In this document: in pieces, positions 1 through 38,959 of the stretch
How positions within the stretch are numbered: position 1 is the first letter of the stretch
Layout: every line of letters starts with the position of its first letter
Assembly (NCBI GenBank): GCA_032622095.1
Contig: CP136066.1
Location: 169,022,664 to 169,086,663 of the forward strand
Source: Siphonodentalium dalli
Lineage: Eukaryota; Mollusca; Scaphopoda; Gadilida; Siphonodentaliidae
Length of the DNA stretch: 64,000 nucleotides
Direction: 5' to 3'
Made by a program: the position numbers and the translations under genes
The notes under the pieces: generated by a model
Seen by the model: only the letters and a program-made list of their open reading frames with translations
Database searches by the model: none
What the model was told of the DNA's origin: nothing

Positions 1-739
1 ATGAGCTTATTTCCGAATCAAATAAGTCCAATATGACCCTATGTGAATATTTAGGTCCTATTTGAACCTATTTTCAGTAGGATATGTTTGATCATTAGCC
101 GAGGATTCCCGATTTAGATACTTGGTCCGTGATTTCGCGATTTAACTGATTCCTTTGTGTCGGAGATATTGGCCAACCTGGTTCCACATGGGGTGACAGT
201 TGTGCATGGAATTTCAAAATAAAAATGGCGGAAAGGTGCCACCGAAAAGCTATGTTCTGTCCAAAGCACTCACCGGCGTTGGAAGTGGGTGCATGGACGT
301 TTTACTGACTACAGTTTTCCATCCGTTGGTTGTGTTTTGGTTTAAACATTGCTTATTTATCCACCAGATATATATTTATATTATATAGAAATACATTGAA
401 CATGGAAACACGTAATGAATTGATTTATTATAATGGATATTATAATTTGATATGTATCTGGTAGAAAGTGAGAACGACAGTAAGCACATGGCTTTTCGAT
501 TGTCATTCTCCCCATGTATCATCAAGGGGCCCTGTGAAATGTATATATAGTTCATCCTGGGATTTTACGTTAATATCGATGAGAGTAGATAGATAGTTGG
601 GATATTACATGGGTTCTGGGGTACTTTGGGTATTAAAAATAAGAGTATTCAGGATAAGATGAAGATGAAGAGGAGAAGGGGAATGCGGTGTGTCGAGGTC
701 ACCTGCTACAGGTCATGAACACAAGACGTCCATACTACA
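1..739. other. Noncoding, presumed intron of the decarboxylase gene
   Basis: No exon with a recognisable protein match is visible on either strand. The catalytic-lysine exon of the decarboxylase, expected next on the minus strand, was not found here, so it probably lies left of the window. Bases 3-24 contain GAGCTTATTTCCGAATCAAA, close to an end motif seen again at 32089-32112 and 6211-6232, so an element may be cut by the window edge. Confidence 0.5.
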
Positions 740-1330
740 GAGATTCCGCTTGAGTTATCTTGAGTTGCATTTTGTATTGCATGATATAAGCATATAATAT
801 CGCACTCCATACAATGAAGAATAATGCAATCACACAATTCCGCCCAATGAAAACTAATTTTAATGTGGAGTCTGGTCTACTCAAGCATGGAACAATCAGA
901 TGTAAATCGACCACATTGTATAATTATAGTGTCAACTGGGATTTGGATATGGGCCTATGGCCTAAAACTAATCTCAGCACAATTTGACTTTGATCAGCAT
1001 GCATGGGATGAACATTCTGGAATATAGAAAATTAGAAATGGGTGGTTATCTTTCTAAATGAAAATAATAGTGATAATTCTTGAATCAAGATAAATTAAGT
1101 TCCCTCTCATTATCTTCAGATATATATATGTATGTATATATATGCACTTTTGGAAATGTTTTATTAAACATAAGTTCTTGGTACCTGGAAACCATGAATT
1201 ATGTTTTATGACATATATAGGCGTATAGTAAATGGGGTTAACATTTCCAACTGATTGATGATTCTTGAAAATCAATATATTTGTTTTTATGGCGTGCTCA
1301 ACGACGGATTGTTCGAACTCCACTAACTCG
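740..1330 (+). repeat. Diverged dispersed repeat, also at 11.9-12.45 kb
   Basis: This stretch aligns by eye, in the same orientation, with about 11920-12480. Shared blocks include CAATGAAGAATAA, GCCCAATGAAAAC, a CTCAAGCA block, and CTTCAGATAT followed by TGCACTTT and GGTACCTG. Divergence is substantial. The partner copy sits inside a TTAA-flanked TIR element, so this is probably a decayed copy of the same element with ends no longer clear. Short reading frames here are not coding. Confidence 0.5.
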
Positions 1331-2002
1331 AACTAGGTCAAGGGGCGTGGTTTGTTAGTCAGTCAAGGCCTATTATTATACAGACAATACTTCTCGTTGA
1401 TTTATCTGAAATGTTCATGTTATACGTAAAAGTAATTCATTGTCCATGTGTTGGAACTGTGCCAAGTCAGTTAATGGACTGTGTCTGGACTTCGCCTTTG
1501 TCGTTCCGAATGTCTTGTCACGTCCGTTAACCCTGACATAATATTTATTTCACGTAGGTTTATGCTAATTATGTGTATCATTGATTTGCACAATACACAG
1601 TTCTTTAGTATGTATTTCTGTCCCCATGTTGAAACGTGTCCCTTTTTTGGAAACGGTTTCCCACATTGCCGTTTTAATTGTGCAGCGCTTATCTTATTTA
1701 GAGTATGCTTTATACATAATTGGTTCTGGCATTTTATTATTGGATATTAGGTTATTCGTTTTTATATATGGCCTAACGGCTGACAAAGTGGGCTAATGCT
1801 ATACCATTACGGACAATGCGTGCACACTGGATAATTCAGATTTAACACATGCTATAGTGCTTTAAATAATTTCTGCTGTACAGTGCGATTATACAGACAT
1901 GTGGTAATGCTATCATCAACATGCAACCCGGCGTCCAATCACCATAATACTATGGAAACAAAGTTCAAATTAGCGCTTTAATCACTTGTCTTTTATACAA
2001 AC
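1331..2002. other. Intron, nothing recognised
   Basis: AT-rich sequence after the donor site of the 2003-2177 exon (minus strand). I see no repeat, exon or RNA gene here. Confidence 0.4.
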
Positions 2003-26462
<24,460 letters not shown>

Positions 26463-28955
26463 TGTATGACGTATTCCCTGGAGTGTACCCTTCGATAATG
26501 AACCACACAAGAAAATTACTCGTATATATGTGCATATATGATATATACATGTTCGTGGGGACGCAATCGTCACATTAAATTGATGTGGCCAACACTATGG
26601 GACCGTATAATTGTAATTACAAGGTTATGTCAGGCGAACGTGTTCGTTACAATCGACCACTGTATTATAATAGTGTATATTATACCCGTGTGCTCATAAC
26701 CGATGGGTGATTTTCTTTCACTAGAACGGCATTCACACTGCGGCATTCAAGCGGTATTCTCGGGGCAAACAACATAATGTCTCGAGAAATTCCATTTGCA
26801 CCTCTTAGGTTGGAACCTTCCAATTGATTGCCACTTCAGTCCGAAAGTAGGAAACATTCGACTTTTGATCGACAAACAACTTAATCGAATATAAAACAAA
26901 TACAACACAATCTGTTTCAAGCCAATCGTGAAATTTTCAACTGCTGAATATATTTAGCAAAGTATCGGGGTGGCGTGTCACACAGCACCCTCCGTCTCCA
27001 CGTTCCTGTACGCATGTAACCTTCCATTGAGCGAAATGACAAAGTGGTAACTTTTTTTTCGAAAAAAATATATACACCTATGTTATAATTTAATCATACA
27101 TGCATATATGGGAGTGGCAAAAATAACATGTTTTTTTCTAAATCGGAGGACTCCACCCCTGAAGTATTTTAGAGTTGGATTAATGGTTTGTTTTATGAAA
27201 TGGTGTGGTATTGCATGTATCTGACTACATATAGCTTATGTATGTATGCAGGATGTGACGACATAGGCGTGTGAGTCTCACTCCACACAGCTTCGGTTAA
27301 ATTGTTCAACAGTTGGAAATTATAAACCTGACACAATATTAAATGAAAGTTTCACGGCAACAATAAGTTGAAATTGTTCTCGTATATAATTAAATGTAGT
27401 GTGAATTTCTTGTTTTAGACCAACAACGGAATATGTCCCTACATGTGTTCGAAATGTTGGTATGAAATCGACATTAGTTGGAAATTGTCAAACCTTAGGG
27501 GTGTATGTTGTATAGTTTGCAGTGTCTCAACCATCTTCCGATGGTCAGTCAAAAATAAAAATCAAGGCATGTGAGGTGTACCTGTTGGGAAATTCAAAGC
27601 CATGGGGAGATGTGCAAATAAATTTTGCTAACCCGGGAGTTTGCCCTATTTCATTGCGAGGGATGCAGTTGGAAATTCCAATATGGACTTCCCCCGTCAA
27701 CGGAGACCTCTAGGCAGATCTATGCGCAAATTATCCATAGAATACTCCAGCGATTCTGACAACACAACTAGAAATGGAAATACATGGTACGACTTGAATT
27801 ATTGGGACAGACTATGGAACATACCTCTATCGCATGAACGGTTGCGACGTACTCACTGGGCGATTATTTAACGGATGCCGATGACCACTATTCAAAGTGA
27901 ACATGGATCACAAACTAACAATGACACATCAATGAGTGTCTCTGGTGAATATTGTTTTTGATTGGTCAATCAAGTAATATGTGGCGAACATATTATTTTA
28001 TTGGTCGCCGTGTGAACGCGGAATCACAATATGTCGTCCACACTATTAGAATACATGCAAGTAGAACAGTACAAACACAATTGAAAGGCTCGATCGCCGA
28101 ACAACGTAACAGAGATAGATACATGGAGATACGTATACGTGTGTATGCTGTGTGAGGCCATCTCAAGTAAAAGACAGATAATGACCACCAGTTGAAGTTG
28201 CCCAACATCCTGGAATGTGTGAATAGGAACACGTACAGCCTAAGTCGTGAGTACGTAAAAAAAAGATGAACTTGTGCATATCATCAATAAGTCTGGGTAT
28301 ATTGGGCCATATTGCATGAATATAAATTAATATGCTGGACTAGGTTATTTCTAACTGAAAGGGCATTTTCATGGATCCGAGTTTGATAAGGAGCGGTTGT
28401 ATCGATAGTAACTTGGAGACATTTTCGATATCCCAAAGTAAATTAAACCTATAAACTATAATAATAAAATAATATATATATATAATTATAACTTTGTTGT
28501 CTATGTGACTCAAACGAAATACTGGAAAGAAACACTTTCTGTTGAATATTAACAGATATATACCAGCACCGTATAATATCACACTAATATCGGAGGGCTA
28601 GGGCACATGCATGAAATAGCAATTTAGCTGATCAAGACACACAAGCATGACCAACGTGCATTTCCCAAAGACCATGTATATACTTGGAACATATAGAGAT
28701 ATCAATTTACGTTTATGACATCTCAGCTAGACACAACGTTGAATAGAGCCTTAATTTAATCACATGTTTATGGCATGCACATGTCAAATAACATATGGAT
28801 GCAGAAGACGCTCGTCTGATTTAACAACCAGTTGTAACTGATAGCAGATTTACGACCCATGTACCGTTGTTTGGACACCCCCTAACTATTATGTAATTAT
28901 GTACACTGCATCTGTGTGATTCACAATCAGCAGATTTACATTTAACTGAAATTCC
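26463..28955. other. Upstream of the decarboxylase start, nothing recognised
   Basis: This region should contain the 5' untranslated exon(s) and promoter of the decarboxylase, but I can point to no TATA box or defined start. Plus-strand frames at 27522-27713 and 27641-27871 show no known family and are probably chance. Confidence 0.35.
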
Positions 28956-28959
28956 AAGT

Positions 28960-30091
28960 ATATATAGAGGATATGAAATGAGTGTTTCTCTCATATGATA
29001 TTTATGAAACGAGTCTAAGAATTTTCAGTTTTCTCAAGCCTCCGGCGAGAGAAAACGGAAAATTCGTGACGAGTTTCATAAATATCATATGAGAGAAACA
29101 CGAATTACATATTCTATTTATCATATGACACCTATAAATTGATTCTGATGTCCAAAATGCACATAAATCACTAAATAGCTATATGACATCGTCAGCAAAA
29201 GGTTAATGTGACGTCACTTCATTGCACCGGAAGCCCAATTACACCTGGTGAATTAGCAGAAATAATATGCCCGCGGAGATATAGTGCGATATTCTGTTCT
29301 CAGTTTGTGACATTATATCGTATGTTTATTAGATAAATACGAATTACATATTCTATTTATCGTATAACAATGTCCAAAACTATATATTTCAAGATTATAA
29401 TTGCGAAAATTTGGGATCGCGTTGATATTTATCATAGGACTCAATCATTAGTTACGTTGGAACTCAATTTCATATCAATTACTAATTCATATCACCTTCC
29501 GATAATTTGATTGGTTTGTTGACAAAAAGTGTGTTCTGATTGGCTGAATGGCAGCCGGGGGCCGAGCCGCATCTCTGACTAAATGCAGGTCAAATTCGTG
29601 CGCGTCAAATACATGAATCAACGCGATGCCGAAATTCTCGCAATTATAATCTTGAAATATATAGTTTTGGACATTGTTATACGATAAATAGCATATATAA
29701 TTCGTATTTATCTAATAAACATACATGTACGATATAATGTCACAAACTGAGAACAGAATAGCGCACTATATCTTCGCGTGCATATTATTTCTGCTAGTTC
29801 ACCAGGTGTAATTGGGCTTCCGGTGCAATGAAGTGACGTCACATTAACCTTTTGCTGCCGATTTCATATAGCTATTTAGTGATTTGTGTGCGTTTTGGAC
29901 ATCATAATCAATTTATAGGTGTCATATGATAAATAGAATATGTAATTCGTGTTTCTCTCATATGATATTTATGAAACTCGTCACGATTTTTCAGTTTTCT
30001 CTCGCCGGAGGCTTGAGAAAACTGAAAATTCTTAGACTCGTTTCATAAATATCATATGAGAGAAACACTCATTTCATATCCTCTATATATA
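28960..30091. mobile_element. 1.1-kb long-arm inverted repeat element with nested hairpins
   Basis: The left arm (28960-29437) and right arm (29612-30091) pair along nearly their whole length, leaving a centre of about 174 bp. Each arm contains its own hairpin (28987-29099 on the left) in which CTCATATGATATTTATGAAA pairs with its inverse around CCTCCGGCGAGAG. Arms also share GTGACGTCACTTCATTGCAC. No protein is encoded. It looks like a MITE or fold-back element with 480-bp TIRs. Confidence 0.85.
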
Positions 30092-30179
30092 TCATATTTT
30101 TCACGAGGCAAATCGCGAGCGTTAGCAGCGTGCATTGTAGCCGTTTATATAGATGAATGTGTATATAATATGCTATATA

Positions 30180-31830
<1,651 letters not shown>

Positions 31831-31875
31831 TGTCCAGCCTCTTCGTATACAACTTTTTGAAACCACACGATATAG

Positions 31876-32112
31876 GGATTATTTGAATCTGAATTAAGCA
31901 CTATGTGAACCTAAATGGGACATACGAACAGTCGTATATCAGTTTATTTCAACTCGAAATAAGCTCATGAAAAGCCACAATTTAGTATACTTGTTTCGTC
32001 GACACGACGTACCAGATGAACGCTCTTTATAATGTGTTTTCACTGCGACCCGCGCCATTCAACGAAATGACGGGTAAAAGTCCTGTCTGGAGCTTATTTC
32101 AGAATCAAATGT
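31876..32112. mobile_element. Small TIR element of about 237 bp
   Basis: TATTTGAATCTGAATTAAGC at the left end and the inverse of CATTTGATTCTGAAATAAGC at the right end are imperfect TIRs (about 16 of 19 match). The interior CGCTCTTTATAATGTGTTTTC resembles 6143-6175. No target duplication is clear. Confidence 0.45.
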
Positions 32113-33230
32113 TTTTCTTTAGTATGAATAACCTTTTGCACGAATGGGTGGTATTGGACTAAGTTCTCAACTTGTTGAACATGATCTGCAAAGTTGCGGC
32201 GATTTTCGTTGTCGTTTTTTATCTCTTGATATTTGATGTTTGATGCACTTGATTTCGGGCCTTGGGGCTGAGTAGACATCTTCTTCCTCGTTGACCAGTT
32301 TTCGATATACTTGATGTGGCTGTCCTGTCGATGCTTGCTTTTTGTCCATTTTGTCCATAGCTACTTTAGGCATCCTGACATAATCCGCAGACAGTTTAGT
32401 ACTTTTCCCATGTGGCGCTGCTCCCAGAAATTTACCGATATATTCAATCATTGCACGTTTGTTGATTGACAGGTACTCGTGATCGATCCAAGTTATTCGT
32501 ATTTGGTATTCCTGCGACACTGTGCTTAGAATAATATCTGTGAAATTTGAGGGTATGACTTTGCGAGGGCTGTGGATCTAGCTGGAGGTACACTCTCTTA
32601 TTATACCTTCGGCGCTTTAAACAATATGCTCCTCCTTTAGACACAATTTCTTGAACAGAAAAGTCTGATTTGCATATATATACCAAGTCATGCTCCGCAG
32701 TCGTCCCACCATTCACACTTCTTGCCACTTCTCTTTCTTTCCAGGTTTTGAGTATTGTCCACAACGAAATATACGTCCTCTTTCAAACCTCATGGTACTG
32801 GCGCAATCGGGGATTCTGCGGCTAGTCTTCCGATCACTTCATACACACGTAGAACACGTAGAAACTCGTTGTTTGGCAACGGTTGTCCGATTATCAGCGG
32901 TGTAGATTCTCCAGTGATTAAATCAGTGTCAATTTTCGAAATATCAGCATCATTGTCATACTTGCTGTTTGGCAACGGTGGTCCGGTTATCGGTGGTGTA
33001 GATTCTACAGTGATTAAATCATTGTCATTGTTCGACATATCAGCATCGTTGTCAGGTGCAACAAGTACAAAAATTGGTAGAATCGCTGGTAGAATCGTCA
33101 CTAAGTCCCTCAACTATATATATATTGTTGTGTCAAAATCGTTGTCAATAGAAACGATTGGTGCTACAATCGGTGGAACGAAACGTACACTGGTCGGTTG
33201 GCTGGTTGAAGCGTAGCATATTCCGGTTTC
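32094..33230 (-). pseudogene. Decayed repetitive (transposon-like) ORF with two 32-residue repeats
   Basis: Reading the minus strand from 33.1 kb: two 96-bp tandem units (plus-strand 32967-33055 and 32871-32966) encode DNDADxSxxDxDLIT.ESTP and xIxGxPLPN. Then come LRVYEVIGRLAAESP, a stop, KEDVYFVVDNTQNLERKRSG with WDDCG, a stop, VSKGGAYCLKRRRYNKRVYL, a frame change, TWIDHEYLSINKRAMIEYIG with APHGKS, another frame change and RNFADHVQQVENLVQYHPFV. I recognise this block order as a multi-copy protein type of bivalves and relatives that is usually followed by a transposase-like domain; the identification is from memory of the family, not proven. At least two stops and two frameshifts make it a pseudogene, and the 3' half is missing. 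The 153-codon plus-strand frame over the repeats is its shadow. Confidence 0.6.
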
Positions 33231-34130
33231 TCCGGTGTTGTTGGATCAATGTGGCGTAGACATGTTGCTCGGCTTGGCCTTATTTTGCAGAACGACGAAG
33301 TGACTGATATAATAATGTCCCTAAAAAGAAAGATATATTACATTTGAGATTTAAAAATAATACTCAATTTGTTATTCCCGCCCAGGCTAAAAGGAGAGAC
33401 GATTCGGTCGAATCATCCCGACCGAACCAAGCTCATTGAACAGTTATCTCCCATTCGGGACTTTCGGTATTATCATGTGACTTTCGGTGCTATCGAAGAC
33501 CTTCGATAGTGCAAGGGACTTCGGTGTTAAGGACAACCCGTTCTACAAGAACCTATGGGAATAGTTAGGTCCTATATGAACCTATTTGCGCGAGCATATA
33601 TTGTTAGTTCTGCTCTAATGTATACTGTGTATAGACGACGGTTGACTTGGGTGGGTATGACGATGTCAGCCCTATTTGAATGGACCATTGTTGCTTACTA
33701 TCACCGTCGCTCGGAAAGATGCACTGAAGTGAACGGATCTGAATTAATACATAATTCGGATCTCATACATGATTTGGATTTCATCTGGTTGTGTAACACA
33801 GTTTATAGCATGTAATCGCCGAATCGTAGGTTTTAGTTTGAAGATTGTTGTAATGATAGTTGGGACTGGCTGAATATATTCATCAAAAACATATTGCCCT
33901 TAAATGTGTGAGGCGAAAGTACCCACCTATTCTCCAAATCCAAATGTCTGACTAAATCAGATTCAAACGATGACACACAGCAAGATATCAAATGATATCA
34001 AATCTTGAACAATGACATATTTGGTAACGTTTGTTACAATACTAGTTTTGAGCAGTGCATAATCAGACATTCCAAATTCGTAAAAACAGTTGGCAATAAC
34101 ACATACTGCATGATATTCAATCTCATGGCT
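33231..34130. other. Nothing recognised
   Basis: Noncoding. 33490-33535 has a short fold-back (TGCTATCGAAGACCTTCGATAGTGC). 33541-33590 has TTAGGTCCTATATGAACCTATTT, close to 47-72 of the window (same repeat family). Confidence 0.4.
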
Positions 34131-34132
34131 AT

Positions 34133-34410
34133 TTACTTTATTTGCTTCCTGTGATGCACGTTCAGGAAATCAAACCAATGCAGGTTTATCTCCGGAAAAA
34201 CATTTTCAATAATGTTTGTATTTCTTTCCACAACATCTCCAGTGTAAAGGAAATTCGCGTTTTTTTTTGACACATTCGGTCCAAATGAGGCGTGGCAAAT
34301 CATAAGTTGGTGGGTTTCGGTCAACGATTTTGGTAATGCATTTCCACTTGAATCCTTTAAATAAAGCATGCTTCCCTTCGAAGCGCATCAACCAATTATG
34401 TCGGAGTGGT
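34133..34410 (-). pseudogene. Exon remnant with MRFEGKHALFK motif
   Basis: Minus strand: MRFEGKHALFKGFKW is followed after a frame change by LPKSLTETHQLMICHASFGP and WFDFLNVHHRK. The RFExKHxxFK motif is typical of a large repetitive protein family in fish, hydra, molluscs and others (after a LPKHHFxxHYP block). It lies downstream of the 34.6-37.4 kb remnants on the same strand, in the order expected for one protein. At least one frameshift is present. Confidence 0.5.
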
Positions 34411-34599
34411 CAGCATTTGAAAAGGCAGGTGCAGAAGAAAGTGCACTTTTGGTGTAACTGAAGCATGAGGATATCACTGTTGGAATTGTGCATGGTTAGA
34501 TGATATGAATTGTTCCAGATAGCCCACTGTCAACAACGTTACTTCGGGTGAAGTTACCTGGATCAGTTAGACAAATAAATTCCACTTTGAGTAGCCGTC

Positions 34600-35940
34600 G
34601 GGTATCTTTTTCCCATCGTTATGCACAAAGTCTTTACTGCACCCGATTTTGTTTGTCCTCGTTATACATTGATTTTCTGTTGCCACTGGGATCATTGGGG
34701 ATTTTGTAACATCACAAGGCCTATTCGCAAAACCAACTCCTTTGAATCCAACAATCCAGTGGGATGCTGGTGTCAGGACACAAAGCCAATAGAGAGCCCT
34801 TTATTGTCTTGTTATTATTGTTTACACATATATTATGCCTTCCGTCGACAAAACTTATGAAATATTTCAGAAGGATTCCAGTTCCATATTTTCGAACAGC
34901 CTTGGTCTTACTGATCTCAAGAAGTTGTATGCTAGTTTGATATGTATATTGGCGGAATATTCACAAGCGTGCAGTAAATAGTTATGTTGTGTCTTTTTAC
35001 ATTGTTCCAATTGTATTCACAATCTCAATGTCATCTGTATACATAACAATATACAGAGCCTTATTGTGTTCTTTCCGAATAAATCGTACTGAGAAATATA
35101 CCTGCCATCACTGATGTCGCTCGTTGTGTTAACGTTAGTGTGAGGTGAACATATAGAGGCCCAAACCACCGGCAGTCAGAGATACAATTGTTCCAGATTT
35201 TTTCCGGAAGGGAACAACATATTGATAAATATTTTCTGAGTATTTTCCCATTCACACCATGCATGTATGATGGCAAGAATAAATTACTTCAGGTTAGATA
35301 TAGCCGAAATATCCCTTTTACAATTTGAGACGCTTATGTTGAGTTTATAAACATTCGAAGCTGCCACCGTTTCTGCCATACATTACGGTGTCACTTCCAC
35401 TAATATCACGATGCTCGAGATCATATATGATCCTCGGGTTGAAAGCACTGATATGATGAGACATGATATCGGGTGTGGTTGAAATAACACTTTGCAGAGC
35501 TTCCTATGCAAGTTGGTGTTTGGTTTCCAAAGATAATAGATCGGCATCACTGTATGAAATTAAAACAGTCTGATTGATAGACTATGTTATTTGACATTAT
35601 GGATGTCACTAGGATGATTCATCAGTGAGACGCAATGTGGGAAGTTGTCATAAGTTATAGGCGAAGCGGAACATCTAGCCGACTTTGAACAAGAGATTTA
35701 ACTCTATTAAAGTAGCACCTATTATCCATATTTATGTTCAGTTGCGTGAGTCGCAGTTGATGTGTGAACCCGATTTTATGAAGGGTTTTCGTTATGTGAG
35801 TTGTTCTCATTTGTTTCATGTTACATTGTAAGTTCTCTGATGTGTCGGGTGTTGGTGGGTTAGTTTGAGGAACCGCGCTATTTTGAACTCAATTTCTGCA
35901 GCAAGAAATCTGAAGGATTCGAAGCAAACAAATCAGGACA
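34600..35940 (-). pseudogene. Decayed repetitive ORF, duplicate 1
   Basis: Aligned by eye with 36150-37400 over more than 1 kb (for example CCAGTTCCATATTTTCGAAC, GAAGTTGTATGCTAGTTTGA, ATGTCATCTGTATACA, CAAGAAATCTGAAGGATTCG). The minus strand has the same protein pieces as duplicate 2, with more stops. It carries about 150 bp (35470-35625) that duplicate 2 lacks. Confidence 0.6.
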
Positions 35941-36149
35941 GAATGGGTAGCTTCACACATAGACTGTGGTGGAACCAGTACAGGGTCTAGAGTGTCCGTG
36001 AGTTAAATCCAAGCTGGGATTTCCCTTAAACTGCTTGACAACGACACAGCCCTGTATATTCTTTTAAATATCATATTGTGATTACCAAGTTGCTACCCCT
36101 GATCAAGCTATAATTCTGAAAAACTAAATTATCAAACCTTTGTTTATGT

Positions 36150-37400
36150 TCACCGAGTGTCCGCGTTATACATTGTTTTTTCTGTTCCACTAGTGTCATT
36201 TGTGATTTTGTAACATCACAATTTCTACACGGCCGATTTGCAAAACCAAATCCAACAATCCAGTGGGCTCCTGTTGTGCCAGATACATAGCCAGTAGAGA
36301 GCTCTTTATTGTCTAATTATTATTGTTTACACATATATTTATGCCTTCCGTTGACAAAACTTTAACAGTATGAAATCTTTCAGAAGGATTCCAGTTCCAT
36401 ATTTTCGAACAGCCTTGGTCTTACTGATCCCAAGAAGTTGTATGCTAGTTTGATATGTATTTTGGCGGAATATTCACAAGCGTGCAGTAAATAGTTATTT
36501 TGTGTCTCTTTACATTGCTCCAATTGTACTTACAATCTCAATGTCATCTGTATACAAAACAATATACAGAGCCTTAATGTCCTCTCCGAATAAATCGTGC
36601 TGAGAAATATAGCTGTCATCACATATGTCGCTCATTGTGTTAACGTTATTGTGAGGTGAACGTATAGAGAACCAAACCGCCGGGTGCCAGAGACAAAATT
36701 ATTCCAGGTTTTTCCGGAAAGGAACAATATATCCATAACTATGTTTTTGAATTATTTTACCATTCACCCCATGCACGTGGTGACCAAGAATACATTTCTT
36801 CAGGTTCGAGATAGCGGAAATATCCCTTATACAATTTGATACGCTTATATTGAGTTTATAAACATTCGAAGCTGCCACCGATTCTAGCATCCATGACAGT
36901 GTAATTGTCACTAATACCGCGTTGCTCAAGATCATATGTGATCCTCTGTTTGAAATCATTGATATGATGAGACATGAGATGTGAGACGCAATATGGGAAG
37001 TTGTCATAAGTTATCGACGAAGCGGAACATCTAGCCGACTTTGAACTAGAGATTGAACTCTATTAAAGTTGCACATATTATCCATATTTATGTTAAGTTG
37101 CGTAAGTCGAAGTTGATGTTTGAACCTGATTTTATGCAGGGTTTTCGTTATGTGAGTTGTTCTCTTTTGTTTCATGCTACATTGTAAGTTCTGACGTGTC
37201 GGGTATTGGTGGGTTAATTTGAGGAAGCGCGCTATTTTGAACTAAATTTCTTTAGCAAGAAATCTGAAGGATTCGAAACAAACAAATCAGGACAGGATAG
37301 GTAGTTTCACGCTGTGGTCGTACTAGTGCATGGTTTAGAGTGCCCGTGCGTTAAATCCAAGCTGGGATCTCCCTTAAACTGCTTGAAAACGGCACAGCCC
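36150..37400 (-). pseudogene. Decayed repetitive ORF, duplicate 2
   Basis: Minus strand: VYKLNISVSNCIRDISAISN and GVNGKIIQKH, then after a stop SQHDLFGEDIKALYIVLYTD DIEIV, then in another frame KRHKITIYCTLVNIPPKYIS and SIQLLGISKTKAVRKYGTGI. The order LF.ED.KAL.I.LY.DD.E(I/V), HK...Y..L.NI.PKY.S, SIQL....KTK...KYG is that of a repetitive protein family found in many invertebrates and fish, usually counted as transposon-associated. Stops and frameshifts show it is dead. With 34133-34410 it appears to form one gene, tandemly duplicated in part. Confidence 0.55.
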
Positions 37401-38955
37401 TGTATTATCTTCTCTTAAATAACATTTTGTGATTACCAAGTTGCTACCCCTGATCAAGCTATAACTCCATATTGTTCGGACGTCTCTGATTACACCAAAT
37501 GCGAACGAAACATTGACATTCTGATTGGAAGCGTGAACCTGTGAGGTTTTCATTCGCGGGATGGATTCTGCAACCTGTCTTTCCCAGAGATACCATCAGG
37601 CCACGCACACTCCTATAAAAAAAAGCATTTGTTTAGTACAATATGCAGAAATACATAAAAACAACTTCAACGATAAACTAATTACTCCGGGATTATATGT
37701 CAACGCACCGGGCTCCTCAGATGGTCTTGCTTGCTGTGCAGGTGCATTTCGAACCACTGGTTCTTCGTGATAGTCACCAAGATTGGTCTGACTCTGTCAT
37801 GATCTGGAAAAATTAAGAAAAGTGCATCATAACTATGAGTATTATTTGACGAGAATAATCACGGATTATCAAAATGAACACACATGTTATATAAAGTAAA
37901 TTCGTGACTAACTTATTGGTGCCATAGAGGTGGGCGGTCGCATTGGTCCTGCTCTTCAGTTTTGGTGTTTGTACTCCTCTGGGTATTCGTGTCTGACAAT
38001 TAACTGACTGGTGAGTAAGGATCCGACAGTGATGGGTTGCCTGCCGTCCTCTCAGTGTCTCACGAATCCGGCATCATCTCTCAGCCATCTGGTTCTGCGA
38101 AAGTTCGTCGCTGTAATCGCACCGTGGCTGGTGTATGGTATGCGCTTCTGTGACACCGTCGGCCTGACCTTCTGTATCGATCTCTCGTCCAGCGGGATAC
38201 CTTTCTGTTTGCATGTGTAATCAATGCCTAATACAAATATTTTTGAAAAGTACTTAAATTATACAGCTATCCAATAAGTTATGGTTGCTTTGTTTGTTTA
38301 TTAGTTTAAACATATTTATTTGTCCAATTGTATAAAGATGGTACGGGACACACAAAATTATATACAAACAGTGGCATTGGAGGTCAGGTGTTGGTCTCCC
38401 TTGATGGTACCCCATCTTTCGTTTATTAACCAATTTCCAAGCAAATGAGTATCGCAAAAATCAATCGACATTGATTTTGCTCGTTGTGTTTAATGCTTCA
38501 GAGCTATAAGAATATCGCCGAAATCGATAGAGTTATCACGCTTCTTCCGTTTAGGATGTTTTTTTATTTTCAATGATGAAATCACGATAATTACCTGTAT
38601 ATTTGACGGGATCTTCGTGGCCCGTCTTTGTCGTCTGGTCAAGGACATCCATACTAAGTTTATTCACAACATGGCACAGCTCCGAACAAAATGTTCTGGT
38701 TGTCGATGCACTGGTATGTGCAGCTGCCGCTCGGTTAGCGTTCCATCACACCAGACCATCGAGAAGATACGCATGGAAGCACAGGCCCCTAGGGAAAATT
38801 ACTAAAATACCAATACAGACTATACCAGTGTAAAGGTTCCAATGATCGATTTTGGCTAGAACCACACTATTAAAGCCCATACAATTCTAGACATACATAA
38901 TTGCAGCCATGAACGTAAATGAGATGGACAGGCAACTCTCACAGAGTAACGCGAT
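37401..38955. other. Possible short coding remnants, not assigned
   Basis: GC content rises at 37.93-38.22 and 38.60-38.80 kb. On the minus strand 38219-38058 is open with KQKGIPLDERSIQKVRPTVS and FRRTRWLRDDAGFVRH. On the plus strand 38617-38805 is open with a Cys-rich CSGCRCTGMCSCRS stretch. Neither has a clear splice frame or a family I can name. They could be transposon pieces or chance. Confidence 0.3.
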
Positions 38956-38959
38956 ATAT

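Noticed and set aside
32755-33216. 153-codon plus-strand frame with Ser/Gly repeats
   Set aside because: Antisense shadow of the 96-bp repeat; the minus strand gives the acidic repeat that continues into recognisable family blocks.
33555-33815. 86-codon plus-strand frame
   Set aside because: No domain, no repeat-independent support and no splice context.
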